Shown: positions 10,072 to 20,693 of the stretch, in pieces
Position numbering within the stretch: the stretch's first letter is position 1
Layout of the letters: every line of letters starts with the position of its first letter
NCBI GenBank assembly: GCA_049841135.1
Contig: JASGHK010000004.1
Coordinates: 2,046,001-2,110,000 of the forward strand
Direction: 5' to 3'
DNA: 64,000 nt
Origin: JACRCT01 sp049841135
Lineage (GTDB): Bacteria; Myxococcota; Myxococcia; Myxococcales; UBA5297
Program-made: the position numbers and the translations under genes
The notes under the pieces: model-generated
Databases searched by the model: none
What the model was told of the DNA's origin: nothing
The model's input: the letters and a program-made list of their open reading frames with translations, nothing else

Positions 10072-11505
10072 CTACCTCAGGTGCGCCAGCATCCTCTTGA
10101 CGTCCTCGGGCATGCCCCCCGCCGCGGCCATCTTCGACTTCACGAACGAGGTCCCCATGATGAGCTTGGTGGACATCAGCAGGTATTCGCGGCGCGGGCC
10201 CGGCGGGAGCCGGACGAACTCCATCGCCTTCTCCATGTAGAAGCTGCGGTAGCACTCGGCGATGGCCCGGTCGATGTCGGCCAGGCTCATGGCGTCGGGC
10301 TGGATGACCGGATCGATGAGGTTGTACTTGCGGTAGTCGCGCGTGGCGATCTTCGCGTCCAGCTCCTTGCCCAGCGGCGCGTAGGGCCACGGCGCGAGCG
10401 CCAGGTAGTGCGCGAAGTCGGGGTCGTACTGCTTGGAGAGCCGCAGGGTCTCCTGCACGTGCTCCGGCGTCTCGTTGGGGAAGCCCAGCACGAACGAGGT
10501 CTCGGAGATGAACCCGTGCTGCTTGAGCAGCTGGAGCGCCTTCCTGCCGGCGTCGACGCTCGACTCCTTGTTGACCAGGTCCAGGGTCGCCTGGTCGGTC
10601 GCCTCCACGCCGATGTAGACGTGCAGCACGCCGGCCTTGCGCCACAGCGGCAACAGGTCCTCGTCGCGCACGATGTCCTGGGCGCGGGTCTCGAGCAGCA
10701 GGTCCACCCCCAGGTCCAGCTCCACCAGCCGCTGCATCAGGCGCTGCCAGCGCTCGCGCTCGCCGGTGGGGTACTCGTCGGTGAGCAGCACCACGGTGAC
10801 GCCGAAGTCCCGCTTGAGCCGGGCGATCTCGTCGGCCACGCACTCCGGCGAGCGGGCGCGCCAGGTCTTCTCCCAGAACTGAGTCTGCGAGCAGAACGAG
10901 CAGGCGTACATGCAGCCGCGCGAGGTGCTCACCGCCGCCAGCCGGGAGCCCGGCTGGACGAACAGGGTGTAGGGCGTCCAATCCAAGAGGTCCCAGGCCA
11001 TGGGCAGCGGGTCGAGCGACTCGAGCCTGGGGCGCGCCGCGGTGCGCAGCGGCTGGCCGTCGCGGACGAAGGCCAGGCCGGGCACCTTCTTCGGGTCGTC
11101 CTTGGCCGACAGGCACCGCAGCAGCTCGGCCAGCGTCGTCTCGCCCTCGCCGACCACCACGTAGTCCACGTCGCCGCTGGCCAGGACCTCGCGGAACATG
11201 AAGGAGGGGTGCACGCCGCCCATCACCGTCGTCGCCCCGCGGGCCTTGGCGGCCCGGGCGATGACCGCCGCGTCCGGGTAGGTCGAGGTGATGGCCGAGA
11301 TGCAGACGACGTCGGGTCGGGACTCGTCCAGCCGCTTCTCGATGGCCGCGTGATCCACCGCGAGCGACATCGCGTCGTAGATCTCGCAGTCGAAGCCCGC
11401 GGCGCGCGCGGCGCCCGCCAGGTAGACGAGCTGCAAGGGAATCCACCGGCCGGCTGCCTCCACGACACCACAGTGGTACGGGGGCGTGACGAACAGGACG
11501 CGCAT
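10072..11505 (-). CDS. B12-binding domain radical SAM protein
   Basis: The 477-residue protein has an N-terminal Rossmann-like cobalamin-binding domain (MRVLFVTPPYH at the start, MGGVHPSFMF and VVVGEGE further on) and a radical SAM barrel with the [4Fe-4S] motif CMYACSFC (CxxxCxxC) preceded by STSRG. This is the BchE/oxidative-cyclase-like class that methylates or cyclises diverse substrates; the actual substrate cannot be told. I chose the ATG at 11505, before MRVLFVTPP, because the cobalamin domain begins there, although the frame stays open to 11550. No partner gene is adjacent: it ends against ccsA and the upstream side is a repeat-bearing spacer. Confidence 0.8.
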   Translation of the reverse strand: MRVLFVTPPYHCGVVEAAGRWIPLQLVYLAGAARAAGFDCEIYDAMSLAVDHAAIEKRLDESRPDVVCISAITSTYPDAAVIARAAKARGATTVMGGVHPSFMFREVLASGDVDYVVVGEGETTLAELLRCLSAKDDPKKVPGLAFVRDGQPLRTAARPRLESLDPLPMAWDLLDWTPYTLFVQPGSRLAAVSTSRGCMYACSFCSQTQFWEKTWRARSPECVADEIARLKRDFGVTVVLLTDEYPTGERERWQRLMQRLVELDLGVDLLLETRAQDIVRDEDLLPLWRKAGVLHVYIGVEATDQATLDLVNKESSVDAGRKALQLLKQHGFISETSFVLGFPNETPEHVQETLRLSKQYDPDFAHYLALAPWPYAPLGKELDAKIATRDYRKYNLIDPVIQPDAMSLADIDRAIAECYRSFYMEKAMEFVRLPPGPRREYLLMSTKLIMGTSFVKSKMAAAGGMPEDVKRMLAHLR

Positions 11506-11602
11506 GGGCTTGTCGGACCTCGCTGACCGGGGCTCGGCGACCCCTGGCAAAGCCTAACGCCGCGGGGCTTCTGGGGCTTCGGACTGCGGACTTCGGGCTT
11601 CG

Positions 11603-11675
11603 GGTCAAGCCGCCAGTGCCGAGGTCCAAGCCCAGCCCCAAGCCCGTAGCCCGAAGGTCAAGCCGCCAGTGCCGA
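11603..11675. repeat. 20-bp direct repeat in a spacer rich in CTTCGGGCTTCGGG-type words
   Basis: GGTCAAGCCGCCAGTGCCGA occurs at 11603-11622 and again at 11656-11675. Around both copies the spacer (about 11560-11693) repeats short words such as CTTCGGGC and CCGAAGCCCGAAG in both orientations. The whole stretch is non-coding. Confidence 0.7.
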
Positions 11676-11693
11676 CGTCCCGAAGCCCGAAGC

Positions 11694-12044
11694 CTAGTTC
11701 AGCCAGCCCTTGTAGATGGCCAGGGCCCCGGCGGCGATGAGCGCATAGGAGATGGCCGCGGCGACGCCCCAGTGGAACAGGCGCTTGTTCTTGTTGAACG
11801 TGTAGAGCGCGCCGACGGCGCCGACGATGATCAACGCCTTGGCCTTGGTGATGTCCAGGTCCTCGAAGATCTGCTTGATGGTCGAGCCGATGCCCTCGCT
11901 TCCGCGCCCGAACCGCTCGAGCGACTTGCCCTGGTACTGCTCCCCGCGCGTCCCAGGCAGATCCTCGGCGAAAGCCAGCGCGGCGTAGAGCCACACCGCG
12001 CAAGCCAGGCCGAGGCGTGAGAGGCGAGCCACCCAGCGAGCCAT
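11694..12044 (-). CDS. Small exported or membrane protein beside the pyrophosphatase
   Basis: A 116-residue protein of unknown function. It has an N-terminal signal peptide (LGLACAVWLYAALAFAEDLP, cleavage likely after FA-E), a short charged middle (GKSLERFGRGSEGIGSTIKQ), and two hydrophobic segments near the C-terminus (AKALIIVGAVGALYTF and WGVAAAISYALIAAGALAIY). The layout resembles small two-helix pilin-like subunits of the TrbC/VirB2 kind, but no conjugation genes are near and I do not claim that. The start at 12044 has TGGAGG eight bases upstream. It lies 108 bases downstream of hppA on the same strand and may be read through from it. Confidence 0.55.
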   Translation of the reverse strand: MARWVARLSRLGLACAVWLYAALAFAEDLPGTRGEQYQGKSLERFGRGSEGIGSTIKQIFEDLDITKAKALIIVGAVGALYTFNKNKRLFHWGVAAAISYALIAAGALAIYKGWLN

Positions 12045-12152
12045 GGGACCTCCAGCAGTTCGTCCGTCCATCGAACGAGGGGCGGACCCGCCTGGGCCCG
12101 CCCCTCGAGATCACTTCAACTCACTTCCGTTCGTCAGAAGCGCCAGGCCTGG

Positions 12153-14667
<2,515 letters not shown>

Positions 14668-14967
14668 GTGGGTCTCCAGTGCTCGAGGTGCACCGTCTCA
14701 AAAAGCTTTAGGTTCCTTCGGATAGCCGGCCTTGTGCCGGCTGAACCACCGTGCTTTGCCACCGGCGCACCCTCTCGAGGTGCCGGTTGGCCCGGCCGCG
14801 ACGCCTGCTCAACCATCCCCTGACGCGGCCTCTTGCTTCCCCGCAGTAAGCCAAATTTTTGCAATGCGTCAAGCCCGAGTCCCTCTGGAACCGGGGAGTC
14901 CATCGCTGCAATGCACCAAAATTCCAGCCAACCAAAGGACTCACCGGGCCATGAGGTCGACGGAATT
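14668..14967 (-). promoter_or_regulatory. Structured leader of hppA, possibly GEMM (c-di-GMP-I)-like riboswitch
   Basis: The 300-base gap before hppA holds no gene. Read on the minus strand it contains GGGCCAACC (14785-14793), a GC-rich hairpin, GGTGGCAAAGCACGG (about 14748-14762), a 7-bp hairpin AGCCGGC/GCCGGCT (about 14722-14740), CCGAAGG, and then a TTTTT run near 14700. The order GGGCaAACC - hairpin - GCAAAGCcACGG - hairpin - CCGAAGG resembles the core of c-di-GMP-I (GEMM) riboswitches, but the 5' portion does not match the consensus well. A TTGACG word (14867-14872) is a weak -35 candidate with no good -10. The word CTCGAGGTGC is repeated at 14682-14691 and 14774-14783. Confidence 0.33.
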
Positions 14968-15843
14968 CTAGCCACCTCGCGAGGACCCGGTAAAGAAGTT
15001 TGCCAAGGTTTCCGAGGCCTTGCGTCTTGCCAACTCCGCCACCTCCACGCCGCTAGCGAGCTCGTTCGGCCCCAGCGCAGGCAGCACGTTCTCGACGACC
15101 ACCACCTCCACCCCCGCCTGGCGCAGCTGTTCGACCTGGAGGCGGAAGTGGTCCTGGCGCAGGGCGGCCATGGCCGCCGCCATCGCCTTGGGCCACGCCG
15201 CCCACCCGGAGGGCCCCTTCCCGGACGCCGAGGAGCGAGAGGGCAGATAGTGCACGAGGACCACATCCGGTTTTTGGGCGCGGTGCAGCGCAAGCGCAGG
15301 TGCCTTGTCGAGCAGTCCCCCGTCCCAGTAGAGCTCGCCCCCCACCTCGGCGGCACGGAACATCCCGGGGTAGGCGCAGCTGGCATGCACCACCGGCGGC
15401 AGCTCCCCGCGATCGAAGGCTTCCGGCGCGTTCCGGGTGAGGTTGGCCGCCACCACCACCAGGGGATGGCGCAGGTCCTCGAAGCGCGCGGGGAGCTCGC
15501 GCTCGAGCATGCGGCGCAGCTTGCGGCCGGCGAGCAGCCCGGTGGCACCGTGGGCGTTCGCCCCCGAGAGGATGCCCAGAGGATCCGGATCCCAGAAGTC
15601 CTTGCGCTCGAGCCGGCGCAGCCGCTCGACCACGTCGACGCCGCTCATCCCCGCGGCAGCCATGGCGCCCACCAGCGCGCCGGCGGAGGTCCCGGAGAAG
15701 CACGAGGGGACGATGCCCGCCTCGGAGAGCGCCTGCAGGAACCCGGCGTGGCCGAAGAACCCGAAGTAGCCGGCGGAGAGCACGACGCCGACCCGCTTGC
15801 CCTTCAGCCGTCGCGCGAGCGGCCTGCTCCTGGCCACGCCCAT
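14968..15843 (-). CDS. Patatin-like phospholipase
   Basis: A 291-residue lipid acyl hydrolase with the patatin Ser-Asp dyad. The oxyanion region is replaced by a VVLSAGYFGFFGHAG stretch near residue 15, the nucleophile elbow is GTSAG (FSGTSAGALVGAM), and the aspartate is in the DGG motif (YWDGGLLDKAP). The start at 15843 was chosen because GGAGG sits eight bases upstream; the longer open frame would run into the opposite-strand gene. Bacterial homologues release fatty acids from phospholipids, but substrate and export cannot be told, and there is no signal peptide. It is divergent from the next gene (gap 124 bases). Confidence 0.8.
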   Translation of the reverse strand: MGVARSRPLARRLKGKRVGVVLSAGYFGFFGHAGFLQALSEAGIVPSCFSGTSAGALVGAMAAAGMSGVDVVERLRRLERKDFWDPDPLGILSGANAHGATGLLAGRKLRRMLERELPARFEDLRHPLVVVAANLTRNAPEAFDRGELPPVVHASCAYPGMFRAAEVGGELYWDGGLLDKAPALALHRAQKPDVVLVHYLPSRSSASGKGPSGWAAWPKAMAAAMAALRQDHFRLQVEQLRQAGVEVVVVENVLPALGPNELASGVEVAELARRKASETLANFFTGSSRGG

Positions 15844-15967
15844 CCGGTGGACCTCCATCCGTGAGTGAGAGGAAGCGCCATGACTACCAACCGGCCTGTC
15901 GGACGGCAACCGAGAGTGCCGTAGAATGGCCCGCCGCCCGGCCAGAGGGGGCGATTCAGGAGAGCCC

Positions 15968-16966
15968 ATGAACGTGCGTCGAGCCATCCTCACCGCAGGA
16001 TCCCTTCTCGCCATCGCCCTGCTCGTCCGCTGCCTGCCCGTGGACCACCCAGTCCAATCTGACTGGGACGTGCGCGGCAACTACGACCTGACCTGGGACG
16101 ACCAGCTGACGCTCAAGCTCGACCTGGGCACCGAGGTGCGCGTGGCCACCGCGAGCGGGTTCGGGCAGGTGGTCGACCTGGGGACATGGAACGGCCAGCC
16201 GCTGACCCTGGATCTCGCCGCGTTCTGCGCCAAGCCGGAGGTCGTCTGCCCGAGCGAGACCTTCTGGAAGAAGGTGTCCATCGACCAGCAGGACGTGACG
16301 ACCGCGCAGAACTTCTACGGCCTCCAGGTCGTCAACAACGAGACGCACGAGCTGCCCGAGGGCATGAAAGCCCAGACCCTGGCCGGCCTGGTCACCAACA
16401 CCGACGAGGACCCGTTCGTCGTCGGCCTGGGCGCCAGCGCCGGGTCGACCGGCAGCTGCGGTGCGCTGGGCATCTCCTTCGCGGCCGGCCGGTTCACGCA
16501 CGAGAACGAGGAGCGCAAGGACTACATCATGTTCCAGACGCCCAACGGCGCCGCCTGTGACGCCTACGACGCCGGGACCTTCATCGCCGACCCGTTCGAC
16601 AGCGGCATGGGCGAGGTCTGCCTGCCCTACAAGAAGAGCCGGATGGAGTACCCCGAGGGCTCGAAGGTGGATGGCATCGCGAAGGGCCGGCTGTTCATGG
16701 GCTGGCTGGGCGGCTGCGCCTTCGGCCCGTACGTCGCGGCCGCGACGCTGACCATCGAGACCGGCTTCACCGGCAAGCGCACGGGGGAATTCGATCCGCC
16801 GCCCTATACGCCCGCCCAGCCTGTGGACATCACGCCGAACGACGCAGGGCTGAGCACTCGAAGCGACGCCGGCTCGTCGACCGACGCGAGCCACCCGCCC
16901 CCGAAGCCGGTGGATGCGGGCAGCCCTGAGGACGTGGGCGCGGGCGAGCCTCCAGACGTCGGCTGA
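15968..16966 (+). CDS. Exported protein with low-complexity acidic tail
   Basis: A 332-residue protein of unknown function. A hydrophobic N-terminus (AILTAGSLLAIALLVRCLP) is a signal peptide; the Cys could be a poor lipobox since Arg precedes it. The central 230 residues look like an extracellular beta domain with conserved Cys pairs (FCAKPEVVCPSETFW, GSCGALG, GAACDAYDAG, GGCAFGPY). The tail from about residue 280 is rich in D, A, G, S and P with repeated DAG words, typical of surface proteins in this lineage. CAGGAG lies just upstream of the ATG. I recognise no domain. Confidence 0.6.
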   Translation: MNVRRAILTAGSLLAIALLVRCLPVDHPVQSDWDVRGNYDLTWDDQLTLKLDLGTEVRVATASGFGQVVDLGTWNGQPLTLDLAAFCAKPEVVCPSETFWKKVSIDQQDVTTAQNFYGLQVVNNETHELPEGMKAQTLAGLVTNTDEDPFVVGLGASAGSTGSCGALGISFAAGRFTHENEERKDYIMFQTPNGAACDAYDAGTFIADPFDSGMGEVCLPYKKSRMEYPEGSKVDGIAKGRLFMGWLGGCAFGPYVAAATLTIETGFTGKRTGEFDPPPYTPAQPVDITPNDAGLSTRSDAGSSTDASHPPPKPVDAGSPEDVGAGEPPDVG

Positions 16967-16977
16967 CGGAGCCCCAC

Positions 16978-17218
16978 CCCCGCCTCCCCGTCGCTGATGG
17001 GTGGCACGGACTGAGCTCGGGTTGCTCACGGCTCCGGTGAGGAGCCCGTGGGTTGCTTGATGCGACCCAGGGCGTGACGCCACGCATCCCGTCGCCGCTG
17101 GGTAGCGACCCTTGCGTGTCACGCCGATGCCCGGAACAAGCAGAAGCGGGCTCCTCACCGGAGCAGTGAGCCCACCGCCCTTGGATCCATGGGATCCAGT
17201 AGCGACGGGGAGGCGGGG
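16978..17218. repeat. Long imperfect inverted repeat between a gene and tRNA-Lys
   Basis: The 311-base gap 16967-17277 holds no gene but forms a nested hairpin about 240 bases long. The outer arms are perfect over 18 bp (16978-16995 with 17201-17218) and an inner pair is perfect over 17 bp (17031-17047 with 17148-17164). Partial pairing continues inward, with GGCGTGACGCCACGC-like and GTGTCACGCC words near the centre. The shape suits a MITE or large REP-type element; nothing coding lies inside. Confidence 0.75.
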
Positions 17219-17242
17219 GAGGGGCCAGCCCCGCAAAGCACT

Positions 17243-17276
17243 TGGGCCGGAACTCCTTTTCAGGAATTCCGGCCCA
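17243..17276 (-). terminator. Stem-loop immediately 3' of tRNA-Lys
   Basis: A perfect 10-bp inverted repeat (TGGGCCGGAA, 17243-17252, with TTCCGGCCCA, 17267-17276) lies one base beyond the tRNA 3' end. No U-run follows on the minus strand, so it may act in 3' processing or as a weak terminator. Confidence 0.5.
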
Positions 17277-17277
17277 G

Positions 17278-17350
17278 TGAGCGTGGAAGGAATCGAACCT
17301 TCAACCTATGGATTAAGAGTCCATTGCTCTGCCAGTTGAGCTACACGCCC
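17278..17350 (-). tRNA. tRNA-Lys (anticodon CUU)
   Basis: The minus strand folds as a complete cloverleaf: acceptor GGGCGTG pairs with CACGCTC (one G-U), D arm AGCTCAACTGGCAGAGC, anticodon loop CTCTTAA giving CUU, and T arm GGTTCGATTCC. The discriminator is A and CCA is not encoded. It decodes AAG, the major lysine codon in a high-GC genome. Confidence 0.96.
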
Positions 17351-17408
17351 CTGCGAAAGCGGCGCGGGTTTTAAGGGAACCCGCGGAGCTTGTCAACACC
17401 TGAGTCAC

Positions 17409-18215
17409 TTATTTTTTCTCGAGGGCGAAGAAAGCGGCCGCGTTCTCGCCCGAAACGCGGGCGATCGACGACGCGTCGAAGCCCACTTCCTCCAGTCGCT
17501 TCGCCACCTTCGGCACCGCCAGCACATCCGCAGGCTCCAGCGCCGCGTCGCTGTCGACCAGCAGGCCGTCGGGCCCGTGCGCCCTGACGATCGACACCAC
17601 CTCCTCGACCGAGAGCTTGCCTGGCTGCACGGTCAGACCCGCCTTGAAGCCGCGCTCGCGCACCCGCCCCACCAGGTCCACCGTGAGGTGGTCGATGACG
17701 ACGGTCGCCGGATCCACCTCTGAGGCCTCCAGGACGGCCAGCAGCTCACCCAGGACGCGGACCTTGTCCTTTCTGGGCGTGTGCACGACCACGGGCGCCT
17801 GGCGGGCGCTGGCGAGCTTCAGCTGGGCTTTCAGGACCTCCTTCTCCTCGGCGGTGGCCAGGTCGAGGCCCACCTCGCCGAGCGCGACGGCCGCTCGTTC
17901 GTCGTCCTCCGGCCGGACAGGCCGACCGGCCAGCAGGCGGTCGACCGCTTCCAGGACCTCGTCCAGGCCCTCGGCGGGGATGCACCGGGGATGGATTCCG
18001 ACGACGGGCAGGGCGCGAAGACCGCAGGCCTCGAACCGGGGCGGCTCTTTCTCGACGAGCCAGCGGAAGAGGTCCAGGAGCGTCGCCGCGCCCGAAGGCT
18101 TGACCGGCACGTAGGCGCAGAGGGCCGCGGCGCGAACGCCTGCCCTGGCCATGGCCTGCAGCTCCTCCGAGCCTCGCAGGTAGAGGTGGGTGTGAGAGTC
18201 GATGAACGCCGCCAC
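17409..18215 (-). CDS. TatD-family metal-dependent hydrolase
   Basis: A 268-residue amidohydrolase-fold protein. The N-terminal metal motif is D-S-H-T-H, further ligands are likely in the EVGLD, VVVHTPR and VIDHLT segments, and DSDAAL near the end supplies the last aspartate. TatD relatives act as Mg-dependent nucleases or deacylases; the substrate here is unknown. The start is GTG 18215 with GAGGAG seven bases upstream. It lies downstream of the hypothetical-SDR pair on the same strand with a 47-base gap, and the tRNA-Lys follows. Confidence 0.75.
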   Translation of the reverse strand: MAAFIDSHTHLYLRGSEELQAMARAGVRAAALCAYVPVKPSGAATLLDLFRWLVEKEPPRFEACGLRALPVVGIHPRCIPAEGLDEVLEAVDRLLAGRPVRPEDDERAAVALGEVGLDLATAEEKEVLKAQLKLASARQAPVVVHTPRKDKVRVLGELLAVLEASEVDPATVVIDHLTVDLVGRVRERGFKAGLTVQPGKLSVEEVVSIVRAHGPDGLLVDSDAALEPADVLAVPKVAKRLEEVGFDASSIARVSGENAAAFFALEKK

Positions 18216-18262
18216 GGTGTCGCTCCTCTGCCTGGGCTGAAGCCCCCCGAAGCGCGGGGATT

Positions 18263-18694
18263 CTACGCCGGGCGGGGAGGCGAGGAGGCCGCGGCGAGCA
18301 CCGCGCCGAAGACGAGGGTCTGGCCCAAGAGCAACGCGACCTCGAGGCGCGACCACGCCGACAGCGGTGGCGTCGCGCCGGTGGCGGGCAGGGCCACCAG
18401 CTCCGCGGCGAAGGTGCCCAGCCCTGCCGTGAGGGCGCGCAGCGGAAGGCTCAACCGACGCCACCCCGGCACGTTCGCCCAGGCCAGCCCCAGCGCCCGG
18501 CCATAGACCGCCCGCATCCCCGAGCCGGCGGCCTTGGCGGCCGATTCCTGGGTGAGGACCCGGGCCGCGATGCGCTCCGGGGCGAAGACCGGCGCCGCGC
18601 CGAGCCTTCGCGCCACCCAGCGCTCGAGCTGGGCCATGGCCGCCGTGGCGATAGCGCCGGCCAGCGCGGCGTCGACCCCGCTGCGCCGGCTCAC
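18263..18694 (-). CDS. Small membrane protein coupled to the SDR gene
   Basis: A 143-residue protein of unknown function. Hydrophobic stretches are AALAGAIATAAMAQLE near the start, LTAGLGTFAAELVALPATG in the middle and ALLLGQTLVFGAVLAAAS at the end, suggesting two or three membrane helices with a basic cytoplasmic loop (MRAVYGRALG). It starts at GTG 18694, overlapping the SDR stop by four bases, so the two are translationally coupled. No domain is recognised. Confidence 0.55.
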   Translation of the reverse strand: MSRRSGVDAALAGAIATAAMAQLERWVARRLGAAPVFAPERIAARVLTQESAAKAAGSGMRAVYGRALGLAWANVPGWRRLSLPLRALTAGLGTFAAELVALPATGATPPLSAWSRLEVALLLGQTLVFGAVLAAASSPPRPA

Positions 18695-19696
18695 CGCGCC
18701 ACCCGAACGCCCAGGCCCGCGGTGACCAGCGCCGCTGCGGCAAGCCCCCCGGCGACGGCCGCCGGGTGCAGCCGGGCCCAGAGCTCGGTGCTTCTCCTGC
18801 GCGAGCGTGCGTCGAAGCGGCCGTGGGCTCCCCAGTCACCGGGCAGCGGAGTGTCCAGGTTGTCCGGACGGTCGGGCTCGGCCGGCTCCGAGGTCTGCTG
18901 CGAGTCGTAGCCGCGCCGGGCGAGGTAGCGGTCGAGGAGGCCGGGGATGAACTTCTGTCCGAGGATCGCCTTCCACGCGCTCGTCGCGAGCCACATCTCG
19001 CGCACCGGGTGCTCGGCGACGCGAAGCGCCGCACGCGCGACGATCTCCGGCTGGAAGATGGGCGGCACGGGCTGGGGGCGGCGCGGCAAGCGTGAGCGGA
19101 CGACGTCGAACTGCGGGGTGTTGACCGCTGGGAGCTGGAGCATCGACAGGCGGACCCGGCTGCCCTCGTGGAGGAGCCTCGCTGCGCAGCGAGTCGGTGA
19201 ACCCGCGGATGGCCGCCTTCGCGGCGCAGTAGGCGCTCTGCAGAGGGATGGACCGGTAAGCCAGCGCCGAGCCGATCTGGATGATGGTGCCCTCGTCGCG
19301 CTCGCGCATGTGCTCGAGCGCCGCCACGGTTCCGTGGACCGTGCCCAGGTAGGTCACCTCGGTCACCCGGCGGAATTCGTCGGCGGTCATCTGGCTGACC
19401 GGCGAGAAGACCGAGACCATCGCGTCGTTGATCCACGTGTCGATGCGACCCCAGCGCGCGACGACCTCGTCGGCGGCTCGCTGCACGGCCTCGGCGTCCG
19501 AGACGTCCAGCGGCAGAGGAAGCCCCTCGCCTCCTCCGGAGACCATCTCGTGGGCGGCGTTCTCCAGCGCCTCGCCGTTGCGCGCGATGAGCCCCACCTT
19601 GGCGCCTCGCCCACCGAAGGCCCGGGCGATCGCGCGGCCGACTCCGCTGGAGGCTCCGGTGACCACGACGACCTGGTCCTCGACGCGTCTGGCCAT
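18691..19696 (-). CDS. Short-chain dehydrogenase/reductase with C-terminal extension, one frameshift
   Basis: An NAD(P)-dependent oxidoreductase. The cofactor motif is TGASSGVG near residue 13 and the catalytic YxxxK is Y-C-A-A-K. The C-terminal part (RSRLPRRPQPVPPIFQP, GYDSQQT, DRPDNL) matches the long SDR group of about 334 residues, and the repaired length is 334. The frame shifts +1 at GAGCCTC (19174-19180, plus strand); removing one base restores RSELLHEGS, as in that group. A C-terminal hydrophobic segment (AAVAGGLAAAALVTAGLGV) suggests membrane association. The substrate is unknown. It is coupled to the small membrane protein downstream. Confidence 0.82.
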
Positions 19697-19737
19697 CCGC
19701 CCCCCCTCGCTGCCCCGCCGCGAGCCTCACCCCCTGT

Positions 19738-19765
19738 CCCCCTCTCCGGCTTCGCGGAGAGGGGG
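19738..19765. repeat. REP-like hairpin of the CCCCCTCTCC/GGAGAGGGGG type
   Basis: A perfect 10-bp inverted repeat (19738-19747 with 19756-19765) encloses an 8-base loop and is preceded by CCTCACCCCCTGT. This composite is a widespread intergenic repeat type in high-GC bacteria. It lies between the divergent-looking upstream side of the SDR and the end of the hydrolase gene. Confidence 0.6.
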
Positions 19766-19867
19766 AACTCGGCTTCCTGCCCTGTGGCGAATTCGCCGGG
19801 GTCTAGACGCAACCTGCACAGGGCCGCGTCTGCCCGCAACGCGCGTCACGGCTTCTCTGTTCTCGGC

Positions 19868-20617
19868 TCACTCGGCGCAGGAGCGCGAGAAGTCCGAGCC
19901 GTCGAGGATGGCGTCCCACAGCTTCGACCAGGTCGGCCAGTCGTGGGCGCCGTCGGTGCGGAAGGTCCGGCCCTCGGGCAGGGCGGTAGCGAGCAGCCGG
20001 TGGCTGCGCGCCATGCGATCCGACTCGCCGAAGGCCAGGGTGATGCGCGGCTCGTCCTTGGGCAGGGCCGCCTGCAGCCACCGCCACAGGTCGCGCTGGT
20101 AGTCGTCCTCGGCGATCGGGCCGGGCTTCCACGCCGCCGCGCCGCCCGCCTTCTCGACCTCGTCGATGACGTCCTCGTCGCCGACGAACGGGGCGATGAG
20201 CACCGCGCCGGTCACCCCGCCCTGCGTCTTGGCGTTCATCAGCGTGCCCAGGCCGCCCATGGAGATTCCCAGGAACCAGACCTGCTCGTAGCCGCGCGCC
20301 TTCGCGGGTTCGACCACGTCGGTCTCCAGCCGCTCGAACAGGGTCCGCCGCGCGTAGTAGCCAAAGACCGCGTTGGCCGCGACGGCGTCGACCGAGAGCG
20401 GTCTCTTCTGGAGTGCATCGAAGAAGCCGTGCGTCCGGTAGTCGTCGGCGCTGTCGCCCCGGCCCGGAAGCATCACCAGTAGGCACTTGTGCGGCTTGCC
20501 CTCTCCACGCAGCGCCTTCACCGAGGTCATCGGCACCGGCGCTGGAAGCATGGCGGCACAGCCGGAGAGCGCGAGCGCAGCCAGCGCGGAGATGGCGACG
20601 AGCTTGAGTTGCTGCAT
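19868..20617 (-). CDS. Alpha/beta hydrolase lipoprotein
   Basis: A 249-residue secreted or lipid-anchored serine hydrolase. The signal peptide ends in the lipobox LSGC (ALAALALSGCAAM). The alpha/beta-hydrolase nucleophile motif is G-I-S-M-G-G, an oxyanion-type LPGRGD lies earlier, the likely acid is in FGESDRM, and the histidine is in DGAHDWPTW. The esterase-like design (VWFLGISMGGLG) suits a carboxylesterase or depolymerase. The start at 20617 has GGGGGAAG directly upstream. It stands alone between the SDR and the pyr operon; the substrate is unknown. Confidence 0.72.
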   Translation of the reverse strand: MQQLKLVAISALAALALSGCAAMLPAPVPMTSVKALRGEGKPHKCLLVMLPGRGDSADDYRTHGFFDALQKRPLSVDAVAANAVFGYYARRTLFERLETDVVEPAKARGYEQVWFLGISMGGLGTLMNAKTQGGVTGAVLIAPFVGDEDVIDEVEKAGGAAAWKPGPIAEDDYQRDLWRWLQAALPKDEPRITLAFGESDRMARSHRLLATALPEGRTFRTDGAHDWPTWSKLWDAILDGSDFSRSCAE

Positions 20618-20693
20618 GAGCTTCCCCCCGGGCTTGGACAGCAAAGCGAGCGGTCGCCCCGTTGGATGCCCTGCCCGGAGGTGGCGTTTCGCC

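Noticed and set aside
10081..11526. Open frame antisense to the radical SAM gene
   Set aside because: Composition bias only; the minus strand carries the CxxxCxxC and cobalamin motifs.
11694..12044. TrbC/VirB2-type conjugative pilin
   Set aside because: The signal-plus-two-helix layout is similar, but there are no other transfer genes and the sequence is not convincing.
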